64,000 nucleotides of DNA, taken from positions 124,001 through 188,000 of the forward strand of contig JAKACZ010000002.1 of assembly GCA_021820965.1 (NCBI GenBank). The letters are read 5' to 3'. The stretch is from Bacillota bacterium. GTDB taxonomy: Bacteria > Bacillota > Sulfobacillia > Sulfobacillales > Sulfobacillaceae. This document shows, in pieces, positions 34,667 through 43,968 of this stretch. The notes beneath the pieces were generated by a model. The model searched no databases. It saw nothing but the letters and a program-made list of their open reading frames with translations, and had not been told where the DNA came from. How positions within the stretch are numbered: the stretch's first letter is position 1; every line of letters begins with the position of its first letter. Position numbers and translations under genes: made by a program.

Positions 34667-34705
34667 TTGGAGAACGGCCTGGTCAGGGCGGTTCTCCAAT
34701 TTCTT
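34667..34705 (+). terminator. rho-independent terminator
   Basis: TTGGAGAAC (34667-34675) with GTTCTCCAA (34691-34699), inner GGCC/GGGC extension, then TTTCTT. It ends the exported-protein transcript and could serve the convergent gene. Confidence 0.8.
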
Positions 34706-34781
34706 GAGACTCTCGCACAAATTTCTCTTGAATCCATGAGCTTAGGCGGGTTGAGACCTCCATAATGGCCGTTGGAGAGCG

Positions 34782-37661
34782 TCATACCCGGCCAACCTCC
34801 GTATTACTACGGTCACTCAGGACCTCGATGACCGCTAAATTTGCTTCGATATGAGCCTCCATACACGCTAAAAACAACTTGGAATCCGCACCCTCGTCGG
34901 CCACTTCGGTGATAAGTCTAATGGCTGATAGGGTGGTGTGCCGATAGGATGACGTGGCTCGATCCATGGATTGAAACGGCCACCCGTTGACCGTCCGAGA
35001 AGGATAGTCCTGCGGTGCGAGATCGACGCCGTACCTTAGATATCGCCGCCATAATCTGCCTTGAAATGTTGTCAGGTCCTCCCGTCTATTAAGTCTGGAG
35101 GTTATCGCTTCCCAAAATGGCGACACAATCTCCGAAGGACAGCGGCCCACTTTGTCGCCATCCCCTATACCGTATATTAGGCCGCTGGGGTAAGTGTAAT
35201 TGAGCCAAAAAAGCGGTGGTGATGTTCGTCCTGAAAAGGGTTGAACCCACGGTACCGCCGGTACGCCATGGTTGTCCACCACCACAGCCGCTGAGATGTG
35301 TGCTTCCATGTTTGGTCGCACTCGTGATTCCCCAAACGGTGATGGGCGGTCGTAATCTAGAGCAAATTCGTGCCCCAGCATGTTAAATCTCGCCGCGTGG
35401 AGCTTCCAATTCGGGTGCTCAGCGCTGAGCCGCTGATATAAGGCCGCACCGTCGGGATTCTCCAGGGGAACAATGGCGACGACGACATCAGGTTTTTGGA
35501 CAGCTACGGCCTGAGCCAGCCGAAATGACGCTGGAGTCGACGAGGGCTCATTGGCATGGTGTCCGGCGACCACAAGAACACTGGGAAGGTGGCGGGCAAT
35601 CTTCTGTGGAGACACGATGCCCTCCGTGAGTTGAGGAGCCCAAAGGATCACGGGAATTGGGCGGCCGCCGAAGCTTTTTCCCTCAATCCATGCCAAAGCG
35701 CTGGTCTGCTGGGCAATAGATGCGGACAGCGGCCATACGCGATCAGGATGGACAGAGGAATGCGGCAGAGTGAGACTGTGCTGAACAGACTCTGCGGCAA
35801 CAGTGCGCTGTTTTGATTTTATGCGAATGCCCGGGGGAAGGATGGTCGGTTCAAGTCCATAAATGGGGTCCTCTGTTTCAATTTCTATTCCATCTAAATT
35901 GGCATGGATCTCCGTCGCCACCAAACGATGAGGGATAGGAATGGTCAAATCATGATCAGGTACCGTTGTTTTCACGGCGATTTGGGTGTCACGTTCCCGC
36001 CGCTCATGGATGAGTGGGATAATTAATCCGGGAGCTCGCGCATTGCCGGGATGCAGCTTTTGGATTATCGGTTCAAAGTGGGCCAGCGCACCAAAATAGA
36101 TTTCCTCATGAAGCTCGTCGAGCGGAGAGAAACTCATTGTTCCCGGTGCCCGATCGGGATCCGAAACAAACACGTCAACAGTAAGCTCACCGAACAAAGG
36201 CAAGGCATGTCGCCCCGCTTCGGTCACCGTGCTCGTGATCTCAGGCAACACTTTGAGGAAGCATCTGAAGGCTGCTTCTGTGTCGGTGGGGGTTGTCCAT
36301 TCTTTCATGCCACTCTTGGTGACCAGTCGAATACCGGCGGTTTCGGGCCGCGAATGTTTTCCCTGGTAGATCGTGTCCATCACCAAGTGGGTCGTAAGCG
36401 GGGTAAAGCGTTGGCAGTACTGTCGCTCGCCCGCGAGCGCATCAAACTCAAAGGCCTCGCCCGATATCATCGATAGGGAAACCGATATGCCGGGTCGGTT
36501 TTGAGCCAACCATTCATCGAACGGAACGACCGTCGGTGCCCAGGCCGAGGAGCGTTCGAGAGCATTGTCGTCTGGTGGGCAGGTCGGAATTCCAATGGTG
36601 ATGGACTCGATCGATCCGAGTTCGGACTCGGCATTCGACAAGAACACATTCAGTCCGAAATGACTGGCCTGATTGTACGCGGGAAAGACCTTCACATCGA
36701 TGGGGTTGTGGGCCTGCTGTTCGACAGTATTCGCCAGATACTTTTCAAGGTTGTGGAGAATGTCGTCGCTTTCAGATGCGTAGACCTCAATACAAGCAAC
36801 GTCGGAATTTATGACCGGGAGCACGTCGCGGTTAAGAATCTCCTTTAATCGGTCCACTTCCCATGGAATTTGAAAGGTTTTGTGGAATTGGGTCACTGTT
36901 TGTTGGCGATGGTGCTCCGCGGGGGCCACAAGCAGAGGTCGTTCCGGATATGTTGGAATGGTTGCCAGTCGTTCGAGCAGTCGGATGCCGTCAGTCGATA
37001 ACGGCAATGTAATCTGGTTCCCAACGAGTTTGGCCTTTTCCGAATGGTCGGCGACCATGATGGCACCCTTGTTCGGGTTGAGCAGGCTGATGCGCGGCAA
37101 GGGTGGGTTAATCGAGGAAATTGAGACTCGGGCAACGTAATCGATGAACGCCTTCATCCATGCCAGGGTGACATCATTAGGAACGACAAAAGGGCGAACC
37201 GGGCCTTGACCTGGCACGAGATCGAGAAGGGCTGGCGCGGCAAATTTACCCCTCCCCTCGTCCACGAAATCATAACCCAGGTCGACTCCGTCCACTGAGA
37301 CAACGCGGTCCGAAATTTCAGCCAGTGTATGCCACTCGGAAGTCTGAGATGATGGCGAATCGCACAAGTACCAAAACAATCGATTGCACGCGTCTACGTC
37401 AGCGGCGTACACATCAAGGGTTTGACCTGAACGCCGAATGATGGTTTGGCGATATTCTAGTCCCCAATGAAGGGTCAGAGTACATTGGGACCGGTACTCA
37501 CTGAACGGAAGTCCCTCCAAACGGTCAGCTGGAGTTGCCAAATGATGAACCCAGTCTGCGATCCCTAGCAACGCCTGCGGTGGCGTGTTGAGATCCACGT
37601 GAATGGCGAGTGAGAACGTTCCGTCGAAGGTTGGAAACCACGGTGAAAACTTGCTTGGCAT
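34782..37661 (-). CDS. very large M14-like zinc peptidase
   Basis: 959 residues. The zinc site is in the last third: VLVVAGHHANEPSSTPASFR (HxxE of M14, near residue 700) and VVDNHGVP (third ligand, near residue 796). A C-terminal ACMEAHIEANLAVIE could supply the catalytic Glu. The first 650 residues hold no recognised family and seem to be at least two alpha/beta domains. There is no signal peptide, so it acts in the cytoplasm. It is divergent from the peptide transporter operon and probably trims imported peptides. Confidence 0.65.
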   Translation of the reverse strand: MPSKFSPWFPTFDGTFSLAIHVDLNTPPQALLGIADWVHHLATPADRLEGLPFSEYRSQCTLTLHWGLEYRQTIIRRSGQTLDVYAADVDACNRLFWYLCDSPSSQTSEWHTLAEISDRVVSVDGVDLGYDFVDEGRGKFAAPALLDLVPGQGPVRPFVVPNDVTLAWMKAFIDYVARVSISSINPPLPRISLLNPNKGAIMVADHSEKAKLVGNQITLPLSTDGIRLLERLATIPTYPERPLLVAPAEHHRQQTVTQFHKTFQIPWEVDRLKEILNRDVLPVINSDVACIEVYASESDDILHNLEKYLANTVEQQAHNPIDVKVFPAYNQASHFGLNVFLSNAESELGSIESITIGIPTCPPDDNALERSSAWAPTVVPFDEWLAQNRPGISVSLSMISGEAFEFDALAGERQYCQRFTPLTTHLVMDTIYQGKHSRPETAGIRLVTKSGMKEWTTPTDTEAAFRCFLKVLPEITSTVTEAGRHALPLFGELTVDVFVSDPDRAPGTMSFSPLDELHEEIYFGALAHFEPIIQKLHPGNARAPGLIIPLIHERRERDTQIAVKTTVPDHDLTIPIPHRLVATEIHANLDGIEIETEDPIYGLEPTILPPGIRIKSKQRTVAAESVQHSLTLPHSSVHPDRVWPLSASIAQQTSALAWIEGKSFGGRPIPVILWAPQLTEGIVSPQKIARHLPSVLVVAGHHANEPSSTPASFRLAQAVAVQKPDVVVAIVPLENPDGAALYQRLSAEHPNWKLHAARFNMLGHEFALDYDRPSPFGESRVRPNMEAHISAAVVVDNHGVPAVPWVQPFSGRTSPPLFWLNYTYPSGLIYGIGDGDKVGRCPSEIVSPFWEAITSRLNRREDLTTFQGRLWRRYLRYGVDLAPQDYPSRTVNGWPFQSMDRATSSYRHTTLSAIRLITEVADEGADSKLFLACMEAHIEANLAVIEVLSDRSNTEVGRV

Positions 37662-37828
37662 TAGGTGTTAGCCTCCTTCGGTTGAGGTAGTGCTAAGGTT
37701 TCTTCTAACCGTAACAGTTCAATGCGTTAACGTAAAAAATTTTGTCAAGCATGGGTGAAAACCTGGAAGGATTAAGTACTATCGTGTCGAATCCCTTACC
37801 TTAGCTCAAACATGATGAGGTGAGGCAT
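37662..37828. promoter_or_regulatory. divergent promoter region
   Basis: 167 bp between the peptidase and the peptide-transport operon, AT-rich (GTTAACGTAAAAAATTTTGTC region near 37726). It must hold both promoters. The GAGGTGA site at its right end fixes the GTG 37829 start. Confidence 0.5.
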
Positions 37829-39394
37829 GTGAAATTTCGACAACTACTCATGGGAGCGGCATCACTCGGCTTAGTGGGTTCTTTAGTTGCCGGATGTGGT
37901 TCTGGAGCGCCTTCGGGAACGACAGGGAGCGCAAATTCTTCCACGGCCGCGAACCAAACGTTGACTATCGGTGATGCGTACGGAGACCCCCAAAATTTTG
38001 ATCCAATCGCGACCTTCACACTGGCGTGGGGCGAAATTGCCAGCAATATTTTCGAAGGATTGGTCTTCCGGAGTCCCTCGCTCAAAATAGAACCTGGCCT
38101 TGCGACCTCGTGGCATTATGTCGGCAAGACCGAACTCATTTTCAATTTACGTAAGGGTGTGAAGTTCCAAGACGGTGAGCCGTTCAACGCTAATGCAGTG
38201 AAATTTACTTTCGATCGACTGTTGGGCCCGCAGGGCCAAAAGGGCCCACAATACTCAAATTACACGGCCATCAAAACTGTTAGGGTGTTGAACCCCTATA
38301 AAGTGGAGTTTCTTTTAAGCCGCCCGGATCCTACGTTGATTACCAAACTAGCTGGATACGGCGCCATGATTGTGCCGCCGAAATACATTGAAAAACATGG
38401 CTCCAAGTACTTCGGCACGCACCCGATTGGAACTGGACCTTTTAAGGTGGTTCAGTATATACCGGGGTCAAAGGTTGTTCTTCAACGTTTCAACGGCTAC
38501 TGGCGTGGGCCGGCCAAGCTCAAGACCGTCGTTTTCGACTTCATTACCAATAACTCAACGCGCTTGGCTGATCTGCAAACCGGCAGCACCCAAATAATGC
38601 AAGAGGTGCCGCCAGCCCAAGTTTCTCTGGTAAAAAATGATTCGTCGTTGAAGTTGTACCCAGTGAAGTCCCCAACCGTGTACGAATTGGGAACGGACAC
38701 GAGCAAATACCCGACCAATAACGTGTTAGTCCGACAAGCGATTAGCGAGGCCATCAATGTTCCGGCTATTGTCAAGAATATATTGGATGGGTATGGTATT
38801 CCCGTGGCGACGATGCAAGGTCCCCTGTCATTTGGATATGACCCCAACGTTAAACCCTATTCATACAATCCGAAAAACGCCAAGAAGCTACTGGCGGAAG
38901 CCAAAGTTCCCAAGGGCACGCCGCTGACACTGTCTTATGTTGGCAGCGACACGACGTTTCAAGAAGTCGCGCAGACGGCCGCCAAAGAATTGGACAACAT
39001 CGGATTCAATGTCAAGTTACAGTCATACGACCAGAACACGCTGTACAACAGCTTGATTCCCAACGCCAAAGCAGGGAATCTATACGAGTTCGAGTGGGGC
39101 GGTTGGACGCTCGACTTCGACAACACGGCGGAGTTGCTGTATGTGCCTAAACAATTCTGGAATCCCAATTACTCAAACCCACAAATCAATCATTGGCTAT
39201 CGGTGGAACGGAACACGCTAAATAAAAAGACGCGCCAAAATGCCTTCGACCACATTGATGAGATATTGCATCAGCAGGCCGTGGGCGTGCCGCTCTATGA
39301 TGTCATTAACTTATGGGCCGCCACGAAGAACGTGAAAGGTTTTGTGGCGCCGCCGGATGACCGTCTGTGGTTGTGGCCCGTGTCACTTAAGTAA
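37829..39394 (+). CDS. peptide ABC transporter substrate-binding lipoprotein
   Basis: 521 residues from GTG 37829, 5 bp after GAGGTGA. Lipobox LVAGC at about residue 27. SBP_bac_5 (DppA/OppA) fold: FDPIATFTLAWGEIASNIFE, GLVFRSP, KGVKFQDGEPFNANAVKFTF and FKVVQYIPGSKVVLQRFNGY. First gene of an operon with two permeases, pyroglutamyl peptidase and 5-oxoprolinase, so the ligand is probably peptides, perhaps with N-terminal pyroglutamate. Confidence 0.9.
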   Translation: MKFRQLLMGAASLGLVGSLVAGCGSGAPSGTTGSANSSTAANQTLTIGDAYGDPQNFDPIATFTLAWGEIASNIFEGLVFRSPSLKIEPGLATSWHYVGKTELIFNLRKGVKFQDGEPFNANAVKFTFDRLLGPQGQKGPQYSNYTAIKTVRVLNPYKVEFLLSRPDPTLITKLAGYGAMIVPPKYIEKHGSKYFGTHPIGTGPFKVVQYIPGSKVVLQRFNGYWRGPAKLKTVVFDFITNNSTRLADLQTGSTQIMQEVPPAQVSLVKNDSSLKLYPVKSPTVYELGTDTSKYPTNNVLVRQAISEAINVPAIVKNILDGYGIPVATMQGPLSFGYDPNVKPYSYNPKNAKKLLAEAKVPKGTPLTLSYVGSDTTFQEVAQTAAKELDNIGFNVKLQSYDQNTLYNSLIPNAKAGNLYEFEWGGWTLDFDNTAELLYVPKQFWNPNYSNPQINHWLSVERNTLNKKTRQNAFDHIDEILHQQAVGVPLYDVINLWAATKNVKGFVAPPDDRLWLWPVSLK

Positions 39395-39470
39395 CCTGGG
39401 CGAGAGTAACGGACGAAACGAGGCAGGAACAAGACCCCTCTTGTTCCTGTCTGCTATGGGAGTGGTTGCC

Positions 39471-40400
39471 ATGGGGATCCTCCGATATGTCGTCAAACGC
39501 ATCGGGGTGGCGGTGTTGGCGTTGCTCGTCATTACGACCGTCGTGTTTGTGACGATCCGTCTTACAGGTAGTCCCGTGGCCGCAATGCTGGGAAGTGGCA
39601 ATCCGTCCAAGCAAGCGGTCATCGCGCTAACCAAGCAACTTGGGTTAAATAAACCGCTCTGGGTACAATACTGGGTGTTCATGAAGGGACTCGTGTTACA
39701 TGGCAATTTGGGCACCTCATTTGCGACTGGCCAACCTGTTTCTTACCTGATTCTGACACGTATGCCGGCCACCATTATCTTGGCCATGGCAGGCAGCGTC
39801 GTGGGTATTGTTTTGGCCCTGCCCATCGGACTGCTATCGGCCATGAAGCGAAACTCATGGATCGACTTTTTGGGCCGCGTATTCGCTCTGGTGGGCATCT
39901 CGTTTCCGAACTTCTGGTTGGGCATGATGCTTATCTTGGTCTTTTCGGTCACCTTGCATTGGTTTCCCTCGTCTGGTTATGGAAACGTCAGTTCGCTAGT
40001 GTTGCCGGCGGTCACACTCGGTCTCATCTTGGCCGGTATCAACGCGCGTCTGATTCGGTCGAGCGTGCTTGAAATTCTTGGTCGGGACTACGTGCGCACG
40101 GCTCGCGCCAAGGGATTATCGAATTGGAGTGTCGTAATGAAGCACGCCCTGCGAAATGCGTTGGTTCCCATCGTCACTTATGTGGGTCAGCAGTTTGCCA
40201 CGCTTCTTGGCGGCATTGTTTTTGTTGAAGTGGTCTTTGCGTGGCCCGGTATCGGCACGTTGTCGCTCACGGCGGTGGAAACTCGCGACTTTCCCTTGGT
40301 TCAAGGGATTGTGCTGGCCTTCGCGGCCCTACTAGTAGTCGTCAATCTCTTGACCGATCTGTCATACGTCTTGATTGATCCGCAGATCCGATTGGAGTGA
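39471..40400 (+). CDS. peptide ABC transporter permease, DppB type
   Basis: 309 residues from ATG 39471 (GGGAGTGG upstream). Six membrane segments, with the BPD_transp_1 EAA loop at DYVRTARAKGLSNWSVVMKH, which docks the ATPase. The N-terminus YVVKRIGVAVLALLVITTVV is typical of DppB. It pairs with the next gene. Confidence 0.9.
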   Translation: MGILRYVVKRIGVAVLALLVITTVVFVTIRLTGSPVAAMLGSGNPSKQAVIALTKQLGLNKPLWVQYWVFMKGLVLHGNLGTSFATGQPVSYLILTRMPATIILAMAGSVVGIVLALPIGLLSAMKRNSWIDFLGRVFALVGISFPNFWLGMMLILVFSVTLHWFPSSGYGNVSSLVLPAVTLGLILAGINARLIRSSVLEILGRDYVRTARAKGLSNWSVVMKHALRNALVPIVTYVGQQFATLLGGIVFVEVVFAWPGIGTLSLTAVETRDFPLVQGIVLAFAALLVVVNLLTDLSYVLIDPQIRLE

Positions 40401-40407
40401 CTCTTCC

Positions 40408-41292
40408 ATGATTGCACAAGAATTAACTACGACCGAAAAGCCTGCGCCACGGAGGAGTGCATCTTGGGGGAAGTTGTTTCACAATCCGTCGGCGATCATT
40501 GGATTGGTGCTCGTGGTGCTTACCTTCATTACAGCGGTGTTCGGTCACTGGATGGCCCCTCATAACCCGACCGCGATCCATTTGTCGAGGCATTTGATTC
40601 CACCGTGGGGCTTTGGAGGGACCTCGCGCAATATTCTCGGCACCGACTATCTTGGCCGCGATGAACTCAGTCAGATAATCGTTGCCACGGGGCCGTCTAT
40701 CGTTTATAGCATCATTGCCGTGCTCATATCGCTGGTGATCGGAACGGTACTCGGCCTGTATGGTGGATATTTCGGGGGATGGATTGCTAATGTTGTCACG
40801 TTTTTGATTGACACATCAATGGCCTATCCCTTTATCTTACTGGCACTGACGCTCATGGCGGTAGCCGGGCCGGGCCCGGGAAAGCTCGTGGCAGCGTTGG
40901 CGTTCTCGGGATGGCCAAGTTTTGCGCGGGTAATCCGCGGTCAAGCGATGCAGTACCGTGAGAGTTTGTTTGTGGAGGCCTCTCACGCGATTGGGGCCTC
41001 GCATTCCCGGATCATCTTTAGGCATGTGCTCCCCAATGTAGGTACGGTCATTATCGTGATTGCCACGATGAACATCGCGATCAATGTCCTCCTTGAAGCA
41101 GGCTTGACTTTTATTGGACTCGGACTGAATGCGGGGACGCCCACATGGGGGTCCATGCTGGCGGACAGTCGTGATTACATCCAGTCTGCTTGGTGGTTGA
41201 CGGTTTTGCCGGGGCTCGCCATTATGCTCAGCGTTATCGGGTTCAATTTGCTGGGCGACTGGTTGCGCGATTTATGGGATCCGCGAACGTGA
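40408..41292 (+). CDS. peptide ABC transporter permease, DppC type
   Basis: 294 residues from ATG 40408. N-terminal OppC_N segment (FHNPSAIIGLVLVVLTFITA), conserved LGTDYLGRDELSQII, and EAA loop FVEASHAIGASHSRIIFRHV. Operon member; no DppD/DppF ATPase genes follow here, so ATPases must be encoded elsewhere. Confidence 0.9.
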   Translation: MIAQELTTTEKPAPRRSASWGKLFHNPSAIIGLVLVVLTFITAVFGHWMAPHNPTAIHLSRHLIPPWGFGGTSRNILGTDYLGRDELSQIIVATGPSIVYSIIAVLISLVIGTVLGLYGGYFGGWIANVVTFLIDTSMAYPFILLALTLMAVAGPGPGKLVAALAFSGWPSFARVIRGQAMQYRESLFVEASHAIGASHSRIIFRHVLPNVGTVIIVIATMNIAINVLLEAGLTFIGLGLNAGTPTWGSMLADSRDYIQSAWWLTVLPGLAIMLSVIGFNLLGDWLRDLWDPRT

Positions 41293-41305
41293 AGGGGGGA
41301 AGGTC

Positions 41306-41950
41306 ATGAAGGTGCTGGTTACCGGGTTTGAGCCGTTCGGTGGCGAACCGTTCAATCCGTCGGGGGCGTGTCTTGCCGCCGTCCGACAAGAGTTGTCGGG
41401 GACGTTTGATGTTAAGACTGAACAGTTGCCGGTTGATTTGGAGTCGGTGCGTCGCCGTTTGCCCGAACTCCTTTCTGAGTCTGCGCCCGATATCTATGTG
41501 GCGCTGGGCGTGGCTCCCGGGCGTCACGCCATGGCGGTCGAGCGAGTGGCCATCAACGTTCTCGACTTCCCCATCCCTGATAACGTCGGCAGCAGCCCTG
41601 CTGACGAACCCGTTGTTCCTGATGGGCCACTGGCGTATGCAGCGACACTACCAATTAAAGCGATTGTCCGCGAGTGTACGGCAGCGGGGTTACCCATTTA
41701 TGTATCGAATACAGCGGGTACATACCTTTGCAACGCTACAATGTATTTAGGGCTCGACTGGGCTGTACGTCAAGGGGCGATGACCCGGGTTGGATTCATC
41801 CACTTGCCGCACGCTACCGAGCATGTTCCGCGCCCCGACCAAACCGGTGCCCTGCCATTGGCGTTCATGGCTCGTGGTGTTGCCCAAGCGATCCATGTAT
41901 CCGCCAGGGTGTCGCAGGACATCGCGGGCCATGGGGGGGCCGTGCATTAA
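41306..41950 (+). CDS. pcp: pyroglutamyl-peptidase I
   Basis: 214 residues, the usual length. ATG after GAAGG. VTGFEPFGGEPFNPS is the N-terminal signature; the catalytic Cys is in SNTAGTYLCNATMY, the Glu in ERVAINVLDFPIPDN, and the His in the H-L-P-H-A stretch near residue 170. It removes N-terminal pyroglutamate from peptides in the cytoplasm. The 5-oxoproline made is the substrate of the PxpBCA enzyme encoded next. Confidence 0.93.
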   Translation: MKVLVTGFEPFGGEPFNPSGACLAAVRQELSGTFDVKTEQLPVDLESVRRRLPELLSESAPDIYVALGVAPGRHAMAVERVAINVLDFPIPDNVGSSPADEPVVPDGPLAYAATLPIKAIVRECTAAGLPIYVSNTAGTYLCNATMYLGLDWAVRQGAMTRVGFIHLPHATEHVPRPDQTGALPLAFMARGVAQAIHVSARVSQDIAGHGGAVH

Positions 41951-42026
41951 AATAGCTGCGTGGCGACCATTGCCCGGACGGAAACATCGGCGGCATTGCC
42001 AACGCTTTTGAGGGGTAGGCCATATC

Positions 42027-42755
42027 GTGATCAAACCATGGAATCGCAGTATACCGGCAGGCGATGGGGCGGTGCTCCTGGAGTTCACTGATGTCTTAAG
42101 CCCACAAGTCAACCGCATGGTTCATCGCGCCGCCCGCACGATCAACGTTGCACGTCCTGCCGGAGTTTGGGGAATCGTGCCGTCTTACACCACCCTTCTG
42201 GTCGAGTTTGATCCCTTTTCGATTTCTCTCACCGACGCAATAGAGTGGCTAGAGGGACTTGATATTGAGGAGTCAGACGAGCCATCCCGCCTCTTCGAGA
42301 TTCCCGTATGCTACGGGGGAGAGTTCGGACCGGATCTTGGGGACGTCTCGGCAAGACTCAATCTCCCCGTATCCTCTGTCATTGAGTTTCATAGCGCTCA
42401 TCCGTACTTCATTTATTGCTTGGGCTTTTCGCCTGGCTTTCCTCTCTGTGGTGTTCTGCCGGAAGCTTTACGAGTACCTCGCCGGGCGTCTCCGCGTCCC
42501 GCGGTTCCTGCGGGTTCGGTCGCTATCGCCGCCGCTCAAACAGGTGTGTACCCGACCCAAAGCCCCGGTGGGTGGAACATCATCGGGAGAACGCCTGCTC
42601 AGTTGTTCTTCATCGACCGAGAGCCACCAACTCTGTATAATCCTGGGGACCAGATTCAGTTTCGGTCGGTGAGCGTTGATGAGTTTCATGCCCTAGTTGA
42701 TGCGCAGCGCGCCGGCCAAGAGGTTGTCAAGGAGGTGCCGCGTGCCACGCCTTAA
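42027..42755 (+). CDS. pxpB: 5-oxoprolinase subunit B
   Basis: 242 residues, GTG start. Typical PxpB/KipI features: PAGDGAVLLEFTDVLSP, IPVCYGGEFGPDLGDVSARL, HPYFIYCLGFSPGFP and GSVAIAAAQTGVYPTQSPGG. With PxpC and PxpA it hydrolyses 5-oxoproline to glutamate using ATP. It overlaps pxpC by 14 bp. Confidence 0.92.
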   Translation: MIKPWNRSIPAGDGAVLLEFTDVLSPQVNRMVHRAARTINVARPAGVWGIVPSYTTLLVEFDPFSISLTDAIEWLEGLDIEESDEPSRLFEIPVCYGGEFGPDLGDVSARLNLPVSSVIEFHSAHPYFIYCLGFSPGFPLCGVLPEALRVPRRASPRPAVPAGSVAIAAAQTGVYPTQSPGGWNIIGRTPAQLFFIDREPPTLYNPGDQIQFRSVSVDEFHALVDAQRAGQEVVKEVPRATP

Positions 42756-43953
42756 AGTCGTAAAACCCGGGCTTTTGACTACGATTCAGGATGCCGGACG
42801 CAGGGGGTTCGAGCATCTAGGTGTCATGGTGGGCGGCTGGATGGACGACTACAGTAGTTGCTGGGCCAATCGGCTGGTGGGGAATGTGCAGGGAACGGCG
42901 GTTCTCGAAATCACCTTGATGGGACCGGAATTGGTGGCCGAGGGCGACGGGTGGCTGGCTTGGACTGGTGCCGACTTCGAGGTTACGGTCGAGGGAACGC
43001 GTTGGCCTGCGGGAATGTCAAGATATATTAGAGATGGCGAATCCATACGTTTTGGCGTGTGCAAAGACGGGGCACGGGCGTATCTGGCGGCTGCCGGCGG
43101 GTTTTTGGGCGACGAGGTACTAGGTAGTCGATCGACCGATTTGATCGCCGGGATTGGCGGTATGGGAGGACGACAGATCGCGAAGGGTGACGTGCTGAGC
43201 TATGCGGGGGGACCGGCAAAGTGGGCGTCCGCGCCCGTGGGCACCATGATACGAGATAAGCGGCTTCGGATCCTTCCGGGAGTTCGCCGCGATTGGCTTG
43301 CTGCCGAAGCGTGGGACCGCCTCGTGGGGGAGACATATCGCGTCAATGCACGCTCGAATCGTGTGGGGATTCGGCTTGACGGGCCGGCATTGGCGGGCCG
43401 TGCTCCAAAAGGAGACGCCATTTCCGAGGGCATGGCCATCGGTGCGGTGCAAGCGCCCCCAAGCGGCGAGCTGTTGGTTTTAACCAAGTCGCGAGGAAGC
43501 ATTGGGGGATACCCGACGTTGGCGCACGTGATCACGGCGGACTGGCCCGTCTTGGCGCAACTTCGACCCGGGGAAGAGGTGACATTCCAGGAGGTTGACC
43601 AAGAGGAGGCCTATCGCGCCTTATCCGAACGTCGCCGTGAAATGGCCCAGCCGCTTATTCCCGTTAGTGCTGACCATCACATCGTAAGCCGTCTCCCGGG
43701 GGAAATTGTTCGGGTCTTAGCGCCGATGTGGAGTACGGTTTATGTCTCTCGGGCTCCGGGTGGTTGTCCTCTTGCGCCCGTCGGCTCGGTCGTCGAGCAG
43801 GGACAGGTTCTCGCCATACTCGAAGTTATGAAACAATTTTACGACCTTGACAGCCCCGCCGGGGGAAGGGTTAGCGCGATTCATTTCACCGACGGAGCCA
43901 TGGTCCACGAAAATACGGTATTGTTCGAAATAGAAGCCGATGAGTCAAAGTGA
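42742..43953 (+). CDS. pxpC: 5-oxoprolinase subunit C fused to a biotin-carrier domain
   Basis: 403 residues from GTG 42742 behind AAGGAGG. Residues 1-322 are PxpC/KipA: VVKPGLLTTIQDAGRRGFEH and NARSNRVGIRLDGPAL. From about 330 to 400 a complete biotinyl/lipoyl domain follows: RVLAPMWSTVYVSRAPGGCP, GQVLAILEVMKQFYDL, DGAMVHENTVLFEIE. The candidate biotinylated Lys is K364 in EVMKQ (usual EAMKM). PxpC is normally about 330 residues without this domain; the fused form recalls urea carboxylase, where KipI/KipA-like and biotin-carrier domains share one chain. Confidence 0.88.
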   Translation: MPRLKVVKPGLLTTIQDAGRRGFEHLGVMVGGWMDDYSSCWANRLVGNVQGTAVLEITLMGPELVAEGDGWLAWTGADFEVTVEGTRWPAGMSRYIRDGESIRFGVCKDGARAYLAAAGGFLGDEVLGSRSTDLIAGIGGMGGRQIAKGDVLSYAGGPAKWASAPVGTMIRDKRLRILPGVRRDWLAAEAWDRLVGETYRVNARSNRVGIRLDGPALAGRAPKGDAISEGMAIGAVQAPPSGELLVLTKSRGSIGGYPTLAHVITADWPVLAQLRPGEEVTFQEVDQEEAYRALSERRREMAQPLIPVSADHHIVSRLPGEIVRVLAPMWSTVYVSRAPGGCPLAPVGSVVEQGQVLAILEVMKQFYDLDSPAGGRVSAIHFTDGAMVHENTVLFEIEADESK

Positions 43954-43968
43954 AGAAAGGGGAAAAAT

